DNA of 34,037 nt from a bacterium (GCA_021789095.1 JAJYJX010000002.1:1-34037), one strand, 5' to 3'; positions 16,696 through 25,984 are shown, counted from the stretch's first letter. Notes: a model not told the origin generated them from the sequence alone. Numbers and translations: made by a program.

Positions 16696-17661
16696 TCAGC
16701 TCTGATTCAGCATGCCTTTATAAAATTCTTCTTCCTTCAGGGATTGTATCCACAGCATATCTGACACAATGCTGAAATCCGGGGTGTCTGATTCGGATAT
16801 ACCTTTGAATGTGAGTGAGATATCCGTCCACCTTCCGGCAATATTTTTCATAAGGGATACAAGCCTTTTGTTCGCAAACTTCTCCAGGAAATCTGCATAC
16901 ATCTTCCTGAATCCGCCGCCGCCTGTCCCTCTTTTTTCTATTACCTGATATGCAAAACGCGCTAGCCACTTCCAGTCATCAAGTTCTCTCCATTCTACGA
17001 CCTTCTTTGAAGCAAGTTGAATGCCTTTTACACCATAGCCGTCGAAATCTTCCGATGACAGCATTCGCTGCGCATTCTCTCTGGATGCGTTTGTAAAAAG
17101 CTTTTTCTTGTGCAGTTCCAGAACAGGCCTTGGTACCGTAGCAAAGTTTGCACGTGCGCCTTCAGGGAAGTTTCCGTGCAGGACTCCCTCAAGAAGGGAA
17201 TCAAAACCACATCTTGTAAGTCCTTTGCGTTCCGTATCGGACACATATGCAATATTCTCGTCCATGTTGCAGCCCCATACTATTACTGCATGTCCGGGAA
17301 AATGAGTTTTACTCTTGTAATAATCAAGGTAAAAGATGTCCGTTCTCAACAGTACGGGTATGCCCTTATCAATACTGGTGATCAATGCTTCTCTTATCTC
17401 TTCCTGAGAGCACGATTCCTGCCACTTGAATTCAATGCCCATGCTGCTGAAAAATACCTTTTCTATATCCACGGACCTGAAGTGCATCATCCTTGACGGC
17501 GTCAGTCCTTCAATGTACCAGAAACCGATCCCTTCTCCGATGCCGAAGCACTCCGGTTCTGTCAGATCATATCCGTAAAAATTCATAAGATCACCCAGCG
17601 CCGTTGATGCACAGTGCCTGCCGGGCTTATGTGCCCAGTGTTCAATTATTTTTTCCGGCAT
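16696..17661 (-). CDS. BtrH N-terminal/DUF4872-type cysteine acyltransferase-like protein
   Basis: A 321-residue protein of the BtrH family (butirosin biosynthesis protein H N-terminal domain followed by DUF4872). The opening HKPGRHCASTALGDLMNFYG carries a conserved Cys17. FPGHAVIVWG supplies His124 and YVSDTE supplies Asp142, together a likely papain-like Cys-His-Asp triad. BtrH transfers an acyl chain from an acyl carrier protein to an aminoglycoside. Most family members, like this one, lie outside antibiotic clusters and have no known substrate. The C-terminal ~150 residues (WRELDDWKWLARFAYQVIEKRGTGGGGFRKMYADFLEK) match the helical DUF4872 pattern. A Shine-Dalgarno GAGGT lies 9 bases upstream. 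The gene follows pgi at a distance of 106 bases and no carrier protein is nearby. Confidence 0.8.
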   Translation of the reverse strand: MPEKIIEHWAHKPGRHCASTALGDLMNFYGYDLTEPECFGIGEGIGFWYIEGLTPSRMMHFRSVDIEKVFFSSMGIEFKWQESCSQEEIREALITSIDKGIPVLLRTDIFYLDYYKSKTHFPGHAVIVWGCNMDENIAYVSDTERKGLTRCGFDSLLEGVLHGNFPEGARANFATVPRPVLELHKKKLFTNASRENAQRMLSSEDFDGYGVKGIQLASKKVVEWRELDDWKWLARFAYQVIEKRGTGGGGFRKMYADFLEKFANKRLVSLMKNIAGRWTDISLTFKGISESDTPDFSIVSDMLWIQSLKEEEFYKGMLNQS

Positions 17662-17767
17662 ATAAAGTTAACCTCATAAAAGAATAAGCAACTGAAGAAT
17701 ACCCATATCTGACGCAGGTTTTTCGCTCATTACTCAAACTTCCTTATTTTCAAATGCATTTTTCGGG

Positions 17768-19084
17768 TTAATGCAGCAGTTGTTTTAGTATTTGTTTGCC
17801 TTCCTCAACGCCCGGCTGATCAAACGGGTTTATATGATAAAGATATCCAATGTATACGACCAGCAGTTCAAAGAATACAAAAAGTTCCCCGAGTGTTTTC
17901 GGCATAAGCTCGGGCAGTGAGATCGTAATAGAAGGTCTTGATGAATTGATGAGGGACATTCTTGTTGCGTTCATTTCTGCATGCTGCAGGGCATGAAGCG
18001 TTTTACCGAAGAGATACCCGAATTCCACATCAACTGGGGAAACAGGTACGATCTTTTTTTCTTTTATGCTTACCTTGTTGACCTCCATAAAGGTTATGAG
18101 CTTGTCGGCGGGCCCTTCCTTGTAAAGCTGGAGCTGCGAATGCTGATCAGTCACTCCGAGCGCCCTGACAGGCGTACTGCCTGCAAATACTTCCCTCCCG
18201 TCCCTTGAATGCTTCTTGCCGAGGCTCTCTGCCCATAACTGTGCGATCCATTCGGTAAAATCCGTCAGGAGCGAAGAGTAAGGCATGAATACCATGATGT
18301 TCTTGTTCAGCTCCCTGTGCATAAGATAATAGAGAACGGCGATCTCTCCTATATTGATTCCCTTGGATTTCATAAAAGAATCCCTGATCTTTCTGCCGCC
18401 GTCTATCAGTTCGGAGATATTTACACCCATAAAGCATGCAGGGAAAAGTCCGACAGCAGACAGAACCGAATACCTGCCGCCTGTATTCTGCGGTATTGGC
18501 AGCACAGGAATGCCGTATTTTTGTGACAACGAAAACAGTGCACCGCTGTCATAAGATGTTATAAAAACGAAATGCCTGTTCAATGATTTTACCCCAACAG
18601 ATTTTTTGAAATCGTTTATAAGGATAAACAACTGGGCCATTGTTTCCACTGTCTGTCCCGACTTACTTATTGCAACAACTAGCGTTTTTTTGTGGTTGAG
18701 CTTCTGGATCGTACTGGAAAATATCACGGAATCTATATTGTCAAGGATGTGTACTCTTATCCTGGATTCCGATGCGGAAGCAAAAGCCCGTTTTATCGCA
18801 CGGGCGCCGAGTGCAGAACCGCCAATGCCGAGGACAACAATGTCTGTATATTTTGAAGAAGGATATCTGTTTGCAAGTGTCTTTATGTCCTTTATAATCT
18901 TATCATCTTCAAGAATGGACAAAAATCCCAGCTTGCCGTTCGTTATCGACTGGAGGAGGTCTTCTGCCGTTACATTCAGCTTGCTTTGAGCCGAGAGCAT
19001 GGTATTTGTGGAAAGACCATCCTTTGCAGACAGATACTGGCTCATTGCGAAGTTGGTATTTACAGATATATCCCCGATATTCAT
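17768..19084 (-). CDS. pgi: Glucose-6-phosphate isomerase
   Basis: Interconverts glucose 6-phosphate and fructose 6-phosphate. The 438-residue form is the shorter bacterial type (Bacillus/Thermotoga-like), not the ~550-residue E. coli type. SIS-domain signatures are present: VVLGIGGSALGARAIKRAF, the phosphate-binding VAISKSGQTVETMAQ, GGRYSVLSAVGLFPA, and the catalytic-region segments QLWAESLGKKH and GVTDQHSQLQLYKEGP. The C-terminal HINPFDQPGVEEGK carries the conserved catalytic Lys region. Its ATG lies 1 base after the thioesterase stop, so it is part of the minus-strand operon. With tkt and glk a few kilobases away, this region holds much of the upper glycolytic/pentose-phosphate set. Confidence 0.97.
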   Translation of the reverse strand: MNIGDISVNTNFAMSQYLSAKDGLSTNTMLSAQSKLNVTAEDLLQSITNGKLGFLSILEDDKIIKDIKTLANRYPSSKYTDIVVLGIGGSALGARAIKRAFASASESRIRVHILDNIDSVIFSSTIQKLNHKKTLVVAISKSGQTVETMAQLFILINDFKKSVGVKSLNRHFVFITSYDSGALFSLSQKYGIPVLPIPQNTGGRYSVLSAVGLFPACFMGVNISELIDGGRKIRDSFMKSKGINIGEIAVLYYLMHRELNKNIMVFMPYSSLLTDFTEWIAQLWAESLGKKHSRDGREVFAGSTPVRALGVTDQHSQLQLYKEGPADKLITFMEVNKVSIKEKKIVPVSPVDVEFGYLFGKTLHALQHAEMNATRMSLINSSRPSITISLPELMPKTLGELFVFFELLVVYIGYLYHINPFDQPGVEEGKQILKQLLH

Positions 19085-19085
19085 A

Positions 19086-19499
19086 CTACACCGACATGAG
19101 CATTTTTCTTGCGTTCTCTGGCATCATGCATGCTTTCATTGTCACAGGACTTACCGATACAGTAACGGTATGGGCCGTTGCAACAACACGGTCCTGGTCA
19201 CCTTCGCATGCTATAACATATTCAAGTGTAAATGCCCTGTCCTTCATCTCTTTCAGCCTGACATAGATATTTAATAGATCATCGGCAGTTGCAGGACTTT
19301 TATAATGGATACATGCCTCCACAAGAACGAACTCTATATCATGCGCACCCCTGTCCTTTATCGATATGCCTGCTTTTCTAAAAAACTCTATCCTGCCGAC
19401 TTCAAGGTATAACATATATGCGCTGTTGTTTACAATGCCCTGTGCGTCTGTTTCTGCAAACCTTACCCGGACCTGCGTTTTAAAATTAAATCCTTCCAT
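19086..19499 (-). CDS. Acyl-CoA thioesterase, 4HBT/YbgC-like hotdog fold
   Basis: A 137-residue hotdog-fold thioesterase that would hydrolyse an acyl-CoA to the free acid and CoA. The 4-hydroxybenzoyl-CoA thioesterase signature is visible: RFAETDAQGIVNNSAYMLYLEVGR, with catalytic Asp18, followed by the typical DIEFVLVEACIHYKSPATADDLLNI and VTVSP-like strand near the end. The ATG at 19499 is preferred over an in-frame TTG 15 bases upstream; neither has a clear Shine-Dalgarno. It sits 11 bases after an SCP2-like gene and 1 base before pgi. The SCP2-ADH-SCP2-like-thioesterase order suggests lipid or acyl-CoA processing. The natural acyl chain is unknown. Confidence 0.88.
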   Translation of the reverse strand: MEGFNFKTQVRVRFAETDAQGIVNNSAYMLYLEVGRIEFFRKAGISIKDRGAHDIEFVLVEACIHYKSPATADDLLNIYVRLKEMKDRAFTLEYVIACEGDQDRVVATAHTVTVSVSPVTMKACMMPENARKMLMSV

Positions 19500-19510
19500 G
19501 ATAAGTATTA

Positions 19511-19930
19511 TCAATACACCGAGAATAACTTCGTAAGACGGGTAAGAAGCAGAGGATGTGCAAACAATCCGTTTATCCTGAGCCTGCGTTTAAAAAGCAT
19601 GCCGAGTACTTCCCTGCCGGTCTTATCAAAATAATAAGGCAGGCCTGCCTTTATCTTCAATGTGCTTAATTTAAGTATGTTGTCAGAGTCTGTTTCTATC
19701 TTCAGGCTGTAAGGCGGCTTCACGCCGTCATAGGCGACCATGCCGTCCGGGCTGAACTCAAGCGTAAGGCTTACATCGATATCCTTCGCTACGAGTACAA
19801 CATTCCCCTTCATTGCCCTGAAGACCTTATCCCGCCCGGGATGATTCGAAATGTTCTGCCTTATAAGATCGGTCATCATGCCGGCAAGACCGTTGTTCTT
19901 CGCACCATCATCCAGCCTGATGTCCGCCAT
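19511..19930 (-). CDS. SCP2-like lipid-binding domain protein
   Basis: A 139-residue protein whose pattern matches the SCP-2 sterol-transfer fold. A helical N-terminus is followed by the beta-sheet core (IDVSLTLEFSPDGMVAYDG, PPYSLKIETDSDNILKLSTLK). The closing hydrophobic tunnel helix and strand read GMLFKRRLRINGLFAHPLLLTRLTKLF, typical of 'xLkIxGxxxxxxxLxxll'. Bacterial SCP2 proteins are thought to bind acyl chains or acyl-CoA. It begins 2 bases after the Fe-ADH stop and is followed by a thioesterase 11 bases later. A second, clearer SCP2 protein is encoded on the other side of the ADH. Assignment is by pattern only. Confidence 0.65.
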   Translation of the reverse strand: MADIRLDDGAKNNGLAGMMTDLIRQNISNHPGRDKVFRAMKGNVVLVAKDIDVSLTLEFSPDGMVAYDGVKPPYSLKIETDSDNILKLSTLKIKAGLPYYFDKTGREVLGMLFKRRLRINGLFAHPLLLTRLTKLFSVY

Positions 19931-19932
19931 TA

Positions 19933-21093
19933 TCAGAACGCCTGCTTTAGAATCTTCAGGGTTTCTTCGGGATCAAAAATGGGCTTTGCATTGTATACTA
20001 TGGAGCCGTCTGAGATTGCATCTTCAGCCACCTGTTTGAGTCCTTCTTCCTTTACTCCTACCTCCCTTAATCTCTGCGGCATTTTTATGCGCTTTGTGAG
20101 TGTCCAGATTGCCTCTGCTGCTTTATGTGCCGCAGCTTCGTCGCTCAACTCTTTCACGTCAACACCCATTGCCTGAGCTGCAAGCTTATACTTGTCTGCA
20201 ACTGTCTCAAGATTGTACTCTATGCAGTACGGCAGCAGTATGCTGTTTGCAACGCCGTGAGGTACGCCGAACCTGCCCCCCACGCTGTGGGCAAGTGCGT
20301 GGACAACGCCTACCTGGGCATTACCGAAAGCAACGCCTGCTAAATTCGCTGCTATCTGCATCTGTCCTCGTGCCAGAAGATCTTTACCGTTATCAACTGC
20401 CTTCGGCAAAAACTCTACTATCATCCTTATTCCTTGCAGTGCAAGGCCATCTGTTATCGGTGTTGCCTGCTGCGAGTGCATCGCCTCTATACAGTGGCTC
20501 ATTGCGTCCATCCCTGTTCCGGCAGTTACATTGGGAGGCATGCTGACCGTCATGAGTGGATCGAGTATGCCTACATTCGGAACTATATAATTATCCGCAT
20601 AGAGCAGTTTTCTGTGTTTTGTATGATCCTTTATGACTGCCGCATAGGTAACCTCACTGCCTGTTCCTGCTGTGGTTGGAATAACTATGTGGGGGGTAAT
20701 AGGTCCGGTCAAGAAATTTATGCCTGAGTTATCTTCTATCTTGCCACCAATGGCAAGAACTATTGCGATCCCCTTTGCTGTATCTATGGAGCTGCCTCCA
20801 CCAACTGTTACTATACAATCCGCACCTATTGATCTCGCATAATCCGCACCTTTGTCAACGATATGGGTACCGGTGTCAGGTTCTATATCAGAAAACATGC
20901 CTGCGAATTTAGTAGACAGCGATTTCTTTACCTTCTCGACCATTTCGGATTTTTCAAGGAATTTATCCGTAACAAGCAGCACTCTTTTACCCTTGAGTGC
21001 TTCGACCTCCTCCAAAACTTCTTTTGCAGAACCTTTGCCGAATATGATCTTTGTGGGGTTCCGGAATATAAAATTCAGATCTGCATCGTACAT
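19933..21093 (-). CDS. Iron-containing (group III) alcohol dehydrogenase
   Basis: A 386-residue NAD(P)-dependent dehydrogenase of the Fe-ADH family, converting an alcohol to an aldehyde or the reverse. The Rossmann-like nucleotide site includes GGGSSIDTAKG (98-108) and the TAGTGSEVT loop (141-149). The metal ligands match the FucO pattern: Asp196 and His200 in GMDAMSHCIEA, His265 in VVHALAHSVGG and His279 in VPHGVAN. AAGGAG lies 8 bases upstream of ATG. It lies between two SCP2-type genes and ahead of a thioesterase, which suggests a longer-chain or lipid-derived alcohol/aldehyde rather than ethanol, though this rests on context only. Confidence 0.95.
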   Translation of the reverse strand: MYDADLNFIFRNPTKIIFGKGSAKEVLEEVEALKGKRVLLVTDKFLEKSEMVEKVKKSLSTKFAGMFSDIEPDTGTHIVDKGADYARSIGADCIVTVGGGSSIDTAKGIAIVLAIGGKIEDNSGINFLTGPITPHIVIPTTAGTGSEVTYAAVIKDHTKHRKLLYADNYIVPNVGILDPLMTVSMPPNVTAGTGMDAMSHCIEAMHSQQATPITDGLALQGIRMIVEFLPKAVDNGKDLLARGQMQIAANLAGVAFGNAQVGVVHALAHSVGGRFGVPHGVANSILLPYCIEYNLETVADKYKLAAQAMGVDVKELSDEAAAHKAAEAIWTLTKRIKMPQRLREVGVKEEGLKQVAEDAISDGSIVYNAKPIFDPEETLKILKQAF

Positions 21094-21184
21094 TTACGTT
21101 TCTCCTTTCCTTTAAAGTTTGTGCTACGGCCTGCACAAACAGGTCCCAGCACAATCAGGGGGTACTCAGCACCGGTCATTCCAG

Positions 21185-21655
21185 TTATTCGTCAATAAAC
21201 TTGGTATCCACCATGGTTGCAGAATCCACAAGGTCCTGGGCTGCTTTGACAAACCTTACTATTGTAGGCAGATCGCCTTTCAACTTCAATTTACCCTGCA
21301 TCATGCCCTTTACAGGGTCAAGTTCCTTTTTCAGGACAGCCTTCCATCTGGCATATCCTGCCGAGATCACGAACTTCGCCGTATGAGCCTGCTCGATAGG
21401 CACCCTCTTTGCCTCCCTGCATACGCCGTGGTATAGATCCAGCCATACACCGACCGCTGTCTCTCCTTCCTTGAGCTGCTTGCTCAGCACGGGGTCACTC
21501 TTTGCCTTTTTAAGAAGCTCCTCATCATCAAGTTCCATAACAAGTGCGATTGTTCCGTGCTCCCAGTTTGCGCCTGATTCTTTGTAATTGGGGTTTGAAT
21601 TGATCTTCTCCTTGTACGCTGCTATCCATTCTTCGCTCGGGAACGGGATTGCCAT
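21185..21655 (-). CDS. SCP2 sterol-binding domain protein
   Basis: A 156-residue SCP2-family protein. Features are the N-terminal helix PSEEWIAAYKEKINSNPNYKE, the sheet region (WEHGTIALVMEL... GVWLDLYHGVCREAKR), then AHTAKFVISAGYARWKAVLKKELDPVKGMMQGKLKLKGDL. The last part is the characteristic 'p...al..GklkvkGd' that lines the lipid tunnel. The second ATG (21655) is chosen because GGAGG lies 7 bases upstream of it, while the first ATG is only 1 base from GGAGG. It is the second gene of the cinA-to-pgi unit, 91 bases ahead of the Fe-ADH gene. Such proteins may bind acyl-CoA or phospholipid; the ligand is unknown. Confidence 0.88.
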   Translation of the reverse strand: MAIPFPSEEWIAAYKEKINSNPNYKESGANWEHGTIALVMELDDEELLKKAKSDPVLSKQLKEGETAVGVWLDLYHGVCREAKRVPIEQAHTAKFVISAGYARWKAVLKKELDPVKGMMQGKLKLKGDLPTIVRFVKAAQDLVDSATMVDTKFIDE

Positions 21656-21710
21656 ATGCATACCTCCTTTTTTATTTTATTTTTTTATCACACTTCTGTA
21701 AATAAACAAG

Positions 21711-22496
21711 CTATTTATGCATGGACTGCTCAAGCATGCCAACAGCATCGCTGACCCTTTTCTCAACATAATCTTTGTCGCTGCCGACGGAAGTAAAGAA
21801 CACTTCCAGTGACTTCTCCTCTAAGAATCCGGCAGGGCTTGATTTTATATATACATCCGGGTAAGCAGCTGAGATCTTATCAAGCAGTATCCTTAAAACG
21901 CTTTCATCATAGCTGCTGGTTGCCACTGACCTTTCAACCCAGTGTCCTGTCGGCACATGCCGTTTCATCCACGGCAGGATATGCGTCTCGAATATGGATT
22001 TCATCTCTGCGGGAACGCCGGGCAGGCAGAAGACAGTAGTGCGTTTATAGTTAATAAAAGCAGCCGGTGCAGTACCAACAGGATTGGCAAGCGGTTTTGC
22101 GCCTGAAGGCATGACTGCCATCTTTATCCTCCCTTCATTCAATCCTCCGGTGTGCAGAAGGCCCCTGCGGTAAAGTTCGTCGTAGCGCTTCTTGAGCATT
22201 GAAAATGCCTTCCTGTTCTTTACGAGTTTTTGGCCAAGAGCTTTTGCGACGGATTTAAGAGTCATGTCGTCCACTGTTGGTCCAAGTCCACCTGTTGTTA
22301 TTACAAGAGCAGGTTTTGATGCAAGTGCCGTTCTCATTGTTTTCACAATATCGGCTTCAACATCATCTATTATATGGATGCTCGAAACTTTTGCTCCGAG
22401 GATCGTAATATTCCTCGCCAGATAGTTAGAATTGGTATCCAGAGTCCTGCCGTTTACAAGCTCCCTGCCTATTGCTATAATGATCACATCATTCAT
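21711..22496 (-). CDS. CinA N-terminal (MoCF-like) domain protein
   Basis: A 262-residue protein corresponding to the N-terminal COG1058 domain of CinA (MoaB/Mog fold), without the C-terminal amidohydrolase (PncC) domain. Segments are IIIAIGRELVNGRTLDTNSNYLARNITILGAKV and the nucleotide/phosphate-binding LVITTGGLGPTVDDMTLKSVAKALG, then PVGTAPAA and FCLPGVPAEMKSIFE. Stand-alone COG1058 proteins have ADP-ribose or CoA pyrophosphatase activity, recycling nucleotide metabolites. The usual acidic residue of the 'GDEL' motif is Arg here (GREL), which may affect metal binding. The ATG at 22496 is preferred over an upstream TTG; neither has a clear Shine-Dalgarno. It heads the minus-strand operon and faces the tRNA-Phe promoter. 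Confidence 0.9.
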   Translation of the reverse strand: MNDVIIIAIGRELVNGRTLDTNSNYLARNITILGAKVSSIHIIDDVEADIVKTMRTALASKPALVITTGGLGPTVDDMTLKSVAKALGQKLVKNRKAFSMLKKRYDELYRRGLLHTGGLNEGRIKMAVMPSGAKPLANPVGTAPAAFINYKRTTVFCLPGVPAEMKSIFETHILPWMKRHVPTGHWVERSVATSSYDESVLRILLDKISAAYPDVYIKSSPAGFLEEKSLEVFFTSVGSDKDYVEKRVSDAVGMLEQSMHK

Positions 22497-22568
22497 GGCT
22501 TTATTTATAATAATGTTCAATGTTTCGTAAGTAAAGCAGGAGTAACCTATAAGTTTTTCTATAAATAC

Positions 22569-22596
22569 TTGACTATCATCATAATTTCTTCATAAT
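22569..22596 (+). promoter_or_regulatory. Promoter for tRNA-Phe
   Basis: TTGACT (22569-22574) and CATAAT (22591-22596), spaced 16 bases apart, place a transcription start about 7 to 10 bases downstream, directly before the mature tRNA 5' end at 22607. This is one of the best sigma-70-like promoters in the window. Confidence 0.75.
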
Positions 22597-22606
22597 ACTC
22601 TGTTGT

Positions 22607-22679
<73 letters not shown>

Positions 22680-22712
22680 TTCTCATGCCCAAGGGAGAGG
22701 TCAGGACACGAA

Positions 22713-24797
22713 TCACTTCGTCTTGTTTATGATCTCCAATGCAGTGCTGCAAATATTGTCTATGTTCAAACCGTATTCACGCATGACCGTATTTCCCGGC
22801 GCGGACGCACCGAACCTGTCGATACCGATCGAACCGCCTTTCTCCCCTGCGTATCTGATCCATCCCTGGGTGGATCCTGCTTCAACAGTTAGTCGCGCTT
22901 TTATATCAGCAGGCAGGACAGAGTTCCTGTATTCAGCAGGCTGTGCATCGAACAGCTCCCAGCTCGGCATTGATACAACCCTTGCATTGATGCCATGTTC
23001 ACTGCCCAGCTTCTGTTTCGCCTCCATCGACAGGCTTACCTCGGAGCCGCTTGCAATAAGGATAATATCAGGACTGCCGTTACCAGCGTCCGCAAGTATG
23101 TACGCGCCATGCCTTAAACCTTCAGCCTCGCTTACCTTACCGCGGTCGAGCGTTGGCACATCCTGCCTGGTAAGCACGAGCGCGACCGGCCGGCCCTTCG
23201 TTTCGATTGCTACGCGCCATGCCTCTGCTGTTTCATTTGCATCGCAGGGTCTTATGACAGTAATGTCCGGTATTGCACGAAGGCTCGCAAGCTGCTCAAC
23301 AGGCTGGTGCGTGGGCCCGTCTTCTCCAACGCTTATGCTGTCGTGCGTAAATACGTAAATGACTTTGAGCCCCATGAGTGCAGCAAGCCGGATCGGCGGG
23401 CGCATGTAATCAGAAAAGATCAGGAATGTTGCGCCGAACGGTATAATCCCCCCGTGTGCTGCCATGCCGTTCAGCGCTGCGCCCATTGCATGCTCACGCA
23501 CGCCAAAATGTATGTTTCTTCCTCCGAAGCCCCATGACTTTCCGATAGAGCCCTGCGGGTCGCCGGGTCTCTCCCCCGGGTTCTCAAAATCCCCCATATC
23601 ATGAAGGGCCGTGTGTGTTGACGGATTAAGATCACAGGACCCGCCTATCAAATGCGGCAGTCTTGGTGCAATTTTGTTCATAATAGTACCTGATGCCACG
23701 CGGGTAGCCCCTCCCTTCGCATCTGCAGGGAACAGCGGGATATCACTGTCCCAGCCTTCAGGCAGGTCCCCGCTCATCAGTATACTGACCTCTTTTGCCA
23801 GCTCAGGAAATGCCCTTGAGTATTCCGTAAACCTTGATTCCCATTCTTTCTGTGCCTTTCCCCCCTGATCCACTGCCTTCCTGAAGTGTCCAAGCACTCC
23901 GTCTGGTATGTAGAAAGGAAGGTCAACCGGCCAGCCAAGGTTTTTCTTGGTGAGTTTTACCTCTTCCTCTCCAAGAGGGGATCCGTGCGCTTCAAACGTG
24001 TCCTGCTTGTTGGGAGATCCGTAACCGATGTGTGTCTTCACCAGTATTATCGACGGCCTGTCTTTTTCTTTTCTGGCCGTGCGTATAGCCTTATCTATGG
24101 CGTTGAGATCATTGCCGTCTTTGACTGTCTGGGTGTGCCAGCCGTACGACTCCAGCCGCTTTGCGCGGTCTTCCGTGAATGCCACGTCAGTTGAGGCGGC
24201 AAGTGATACATGGTTGTTGTCGTACAGGTATATAATCTTGCCCAGACCGAGGTGCCCTGCAAGCGATGCTGCTTCTGATGCCACGCCTTCCATAAGGTCC
24301 CCGTCGCTGACTATTGCATAGGTGTAATGGTTTATGATCTTAAACCCCGGACGGTTGTAGCGCGCGGCAAGGTATGCCTCTGCTATAGCCATACCAACAC
24401 CGTTTGCAAATCCCTGGCCAAGCGGGCCCGTGGTCACCTCCACGCCGGGAACAAGCCCGTACTCCGGGTGGCCCGGCGTCATGCTGCCCCATTGTCTGAA
24501 CTTTTTGATCTCATCCAGTGAAACCGCATACCCGGTAAGGTGGAGCAGACTGTACAGAAGCATTGAGCCATGACCTGCTGAAAGAATGAACCTGTCGCGG
24601 TCGAACCATCCCGGATTTGCCGGGTTGTGCTTCATGAAGCGTGTCCAAAGTACGTATGCCATAGGTGCAGCACCCATAGGCATGCCGGGATGCCCGCTTT
24701 TTGCCTTTTCCACGGCGTCTACAGAAAGAAACCTGATCGTGTTTATGGATAGTTCATCCAGCTTTGAAGACCTTCCCGGAACGCTTTTCCTGCTCAT
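22713..24797 (-). CDS. tkt: Transketolase
   Basis: A thiamine-diphosphate enzyme that moves two-carbon ketol units between sugar phosphates in the non-oxidative pentose phosphate pathway. The 694-residue length is normal. The N-terminal PP domain has [51 protein letters not shown] and the ThDP/metal motif [32 protein letters not shown]. The Pyr domain has the catalytic Glu in [20 protein letters not shown] and [17 protein letters not shown]. The C-terminal regulatory domain ends at about residue 690. It overlaps the ROK kinase gene by 4 bases (ATGA), so the two are translationally coupled. Confidence 0.98.
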   Translation of the reverse strand: MSRKSVPGRSSKLDELSINTIRFLSVDAVEKAKSGHPGMPMGAAPMAYVLWTRFMKHNPANPGWFDRDRFILSAGHGSMLLYSLLHLTGYAVSLDEIKKFRQWGSMTPGHPEYGLVPGVEVTTGPLGQGFANGVGMAIAEAYLAARYNRPGFKIINHYTYAIVSDGDLMEGVASEAASLAGHLGLGKIIYLYDNNHVSLAASTDVAFTEDRAKRLESYGWHTQTVKDGNDLNAIDKAIRTARKEKDRPSIILVKTHIGYGSPNKQDTFEAHGSPLGEEEVKLTKKNLGWPVDLPFYIPDGVLGHFRKAVDQGGKAQKEWESRFTEYSRAFPELAKEVSILMSGDLPEGWDSDIPLFPADAKGGATRVASGTIMNKIAPRLPHLIGGSCDLNPSTHTALHDMGDFENPGERPGDPQGSIGKSWGFGGRNIHFGVREHAMGAALNGMAAHGGIIPFGATFLIFSDYMRPPIRLAALMGLKVIYVFTHDSISVGEDGPTHQPVEQLASLRAIPDITVIRPCDANETAEAWRVAIETKGRPVALVLTRQDVPTLDRGKVSEAEGLRHGAYILADAGNGSPDIILIASGSEVSLSMEAKQKLGSEHGINARVVSMPSWELFDAQPAEYRNSVLPADIKARLTVEAGSTQGWIRYAGEKGGSIGIDRFGASAPGNTVMREYGLNIDNICSTALEIINKTK

Positions 24798-25777
24798 CGT
24801 TTATCTCCTTTTCCCGATAATACATGAATTGCTAATGCGGCGGCCCCGATTACTCCGGCATTGTTGTGCAGCTCCGACATAACAACCTTGAGCTTCATGC
24901 CCGCAGCACCAAGTGCACGGCCATGCACTCCTGTATCCACCATGCCAACAAGCTCAGGCATGCCCTCAATAACACCCCCGCCGAGTATCAGTACGCATGG
25001 GTTGAATGCGTTGACCAGGCTTACGCAGCCGGCCACAAGTGCATCCGCTACACCATCAACGATCCTTGAGGCCAGCGTATCGCCCTGGTGTGCTGCAGCA
25101 GATACGATCTTGGCTGTTATGCTTTTTGCGTCCCCGCCTGCAAGCCGTATCATCGCTGCGCCTGCCGCTGGATCGCGCGCAACCGCATTCTGCGCATCTC
25201 TCGCTATTGCCCATCCTCCTGCAAGCGATTCAAGGCACCCATGATTCGGACAGTGGCATGCAGGCCCGTTGATGTCGATCGTAATATGACCTATCTCGCC
25301 CGCGGTGTTGCTGCATCCTGCAAGCATCGCCCCGCCGCTTACTATACCTCCGCCAACGCCTGTACCAACAAAAATGCACACAATATCATTGTATCCCCTG
25401 CCTGCCCCGTACATCCACTCCCCCCATGCGGCAGCGCGGACGTCATTGGTAACCACCACGGGCTGATCAAGCTTACCGGACAGGTCCTCCTGAAGCGGCA
25501 CATTATGCCAGTCGAGGTTGGGTGCGAAAATAACCATACCGGTTACAGGGTCTATCTGCCCTGCCATGCCCACACCAATGCCTGCAGGCCTGCTACCTGC
25601 AGATTTCATGATTTCCTCTGCTGCCGCGATAATACCGGACTCAACTGTATCCGGGCCTCCGGCAGCATCGGTGTCGCGGTGCATTCGTTTAAGAATACCG
25701 CCGGCGCTGTCTACACCCGCCACCTCAATCTTTGTGGCCCCGAGATCAACACCGATTGCCCATGTATTGCCTGTCAT
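24794..25777 (-). CDS. glk: ROK family sugar kinase, probable glucokinase
   Basis: A 327-residue ROK kinase that would phosphorylate glucose (or another hexose) with ATP. Present are the phosphate-1 loop [16 protein letters not shown] (8-23), the catalytic-base Asp112 in [11 protein letters not shown], the ATP-binding [12 protein letters not shown] (138-149), and the ROK zinc motif (His164 in EIGHITID, then CHCPNHGC, Cys174/176/181) followed by ESLAGG. The C-terminal ILGGGV adenosine motif is also visible. No HTH domain is present, so it is an enzyme and not a ROK repressor. Start: AGGAG 5 bases before ATG. Coupling with tkt and proximity to pgi support a glucose-handling role. N-acetylhexosamine kinase is possible but less likely. 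Confidence 0.92.
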   Translation of the reverse strand: MTGNTWAIGVDLGATKIEVAGVDSAGGILKRMHRDTDAAGGPDTVESGIIAAAEEIMKSAGSRPAGIGVGMAGQIDPVTGMVIFAPNLDWHNVPLQEDLSGKLDQPVVVTNDVRAAAWGEWMYGAGRGYNDIVCIFVGTGVGGGIVSGGAMLAGCSNTAGEIGHITIDINGPACHCPNHGCLESLAGGWAIARDAQNAVARDPAAGAAMIRLAGGDAKSITAKIVSAAAHQGDTLASRIVDGVADALVAGCVSLVNAFNPCVLILGGGVIEGMPELVGMVDTGVHGRALGAAGMKLKVVMSELHNNAGVIGAAALAIHVLSGKGDKR

Positions 25778-25791
25778 CCTTGCTCCTTGTA

Positions 25792-25859
25792 AACCCCGTT
25801 AGAAACAATCTTTCAACACAGTAAAATATCACTTCACTGGATGGACTTCTAACAGGGTT
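25792..25859. repeat. Inverted repeat with 13-base arms (AACCCYGTTA family), glk leader
   Basis: AACCCCGTTAGAA (25792-25804) and TTCTAACAGGGTT (25847-25859) are complementary except at one position, with 42 bases between. On the minus strand this lies in the untranslated leader of glk, only 14 bases from the start codon. The core is shared with the inverted repeat after tyrS. Confidence 0.65.
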
Positions 25860-25911
25860 AACCTCTCGTCCTAAATTATATTATCCAAGTCATAAATAGC
25901 CGGTTTTTCTG

Positions 25912-25930
25912 ACGGGTTAAACCCGTTTTC
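25912..25930 (+). terminator. Possible small hairpin with T tract
   Basis: ACGGG (25912-25916) and CCCGT (25922-25926) with a 5-base TTAAA loop, followed by TTTTC. It could be a weak terminator or just a palindrome between divergent glk and the GGDEF gene; no plus-strand gene precedes it, so its role is unclear. Confidence 0.3.
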
Positions 25931-25984
25931 ATAGTATTTAAAAAAAGTTGACATTATCCTTCTTCTTTGTCAAAGATATTATTA

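Noticed and set aside
25088-25792. Plus-strand open frame of 234 codons, Cys-rich
   Set aside because: It is antisense to the ROK kinase gene, and the cysteines come from the complement of GCA/GCG-rich codons, not from a metal-binding family.
25948-25982. TTGACA in front of the GGDEF gene as a promoter
   Set aside because: No -10 box occurs at 16-18 bases; the nearest TATTAT is 23 bases away and would leave no room for a leader before the ATG.
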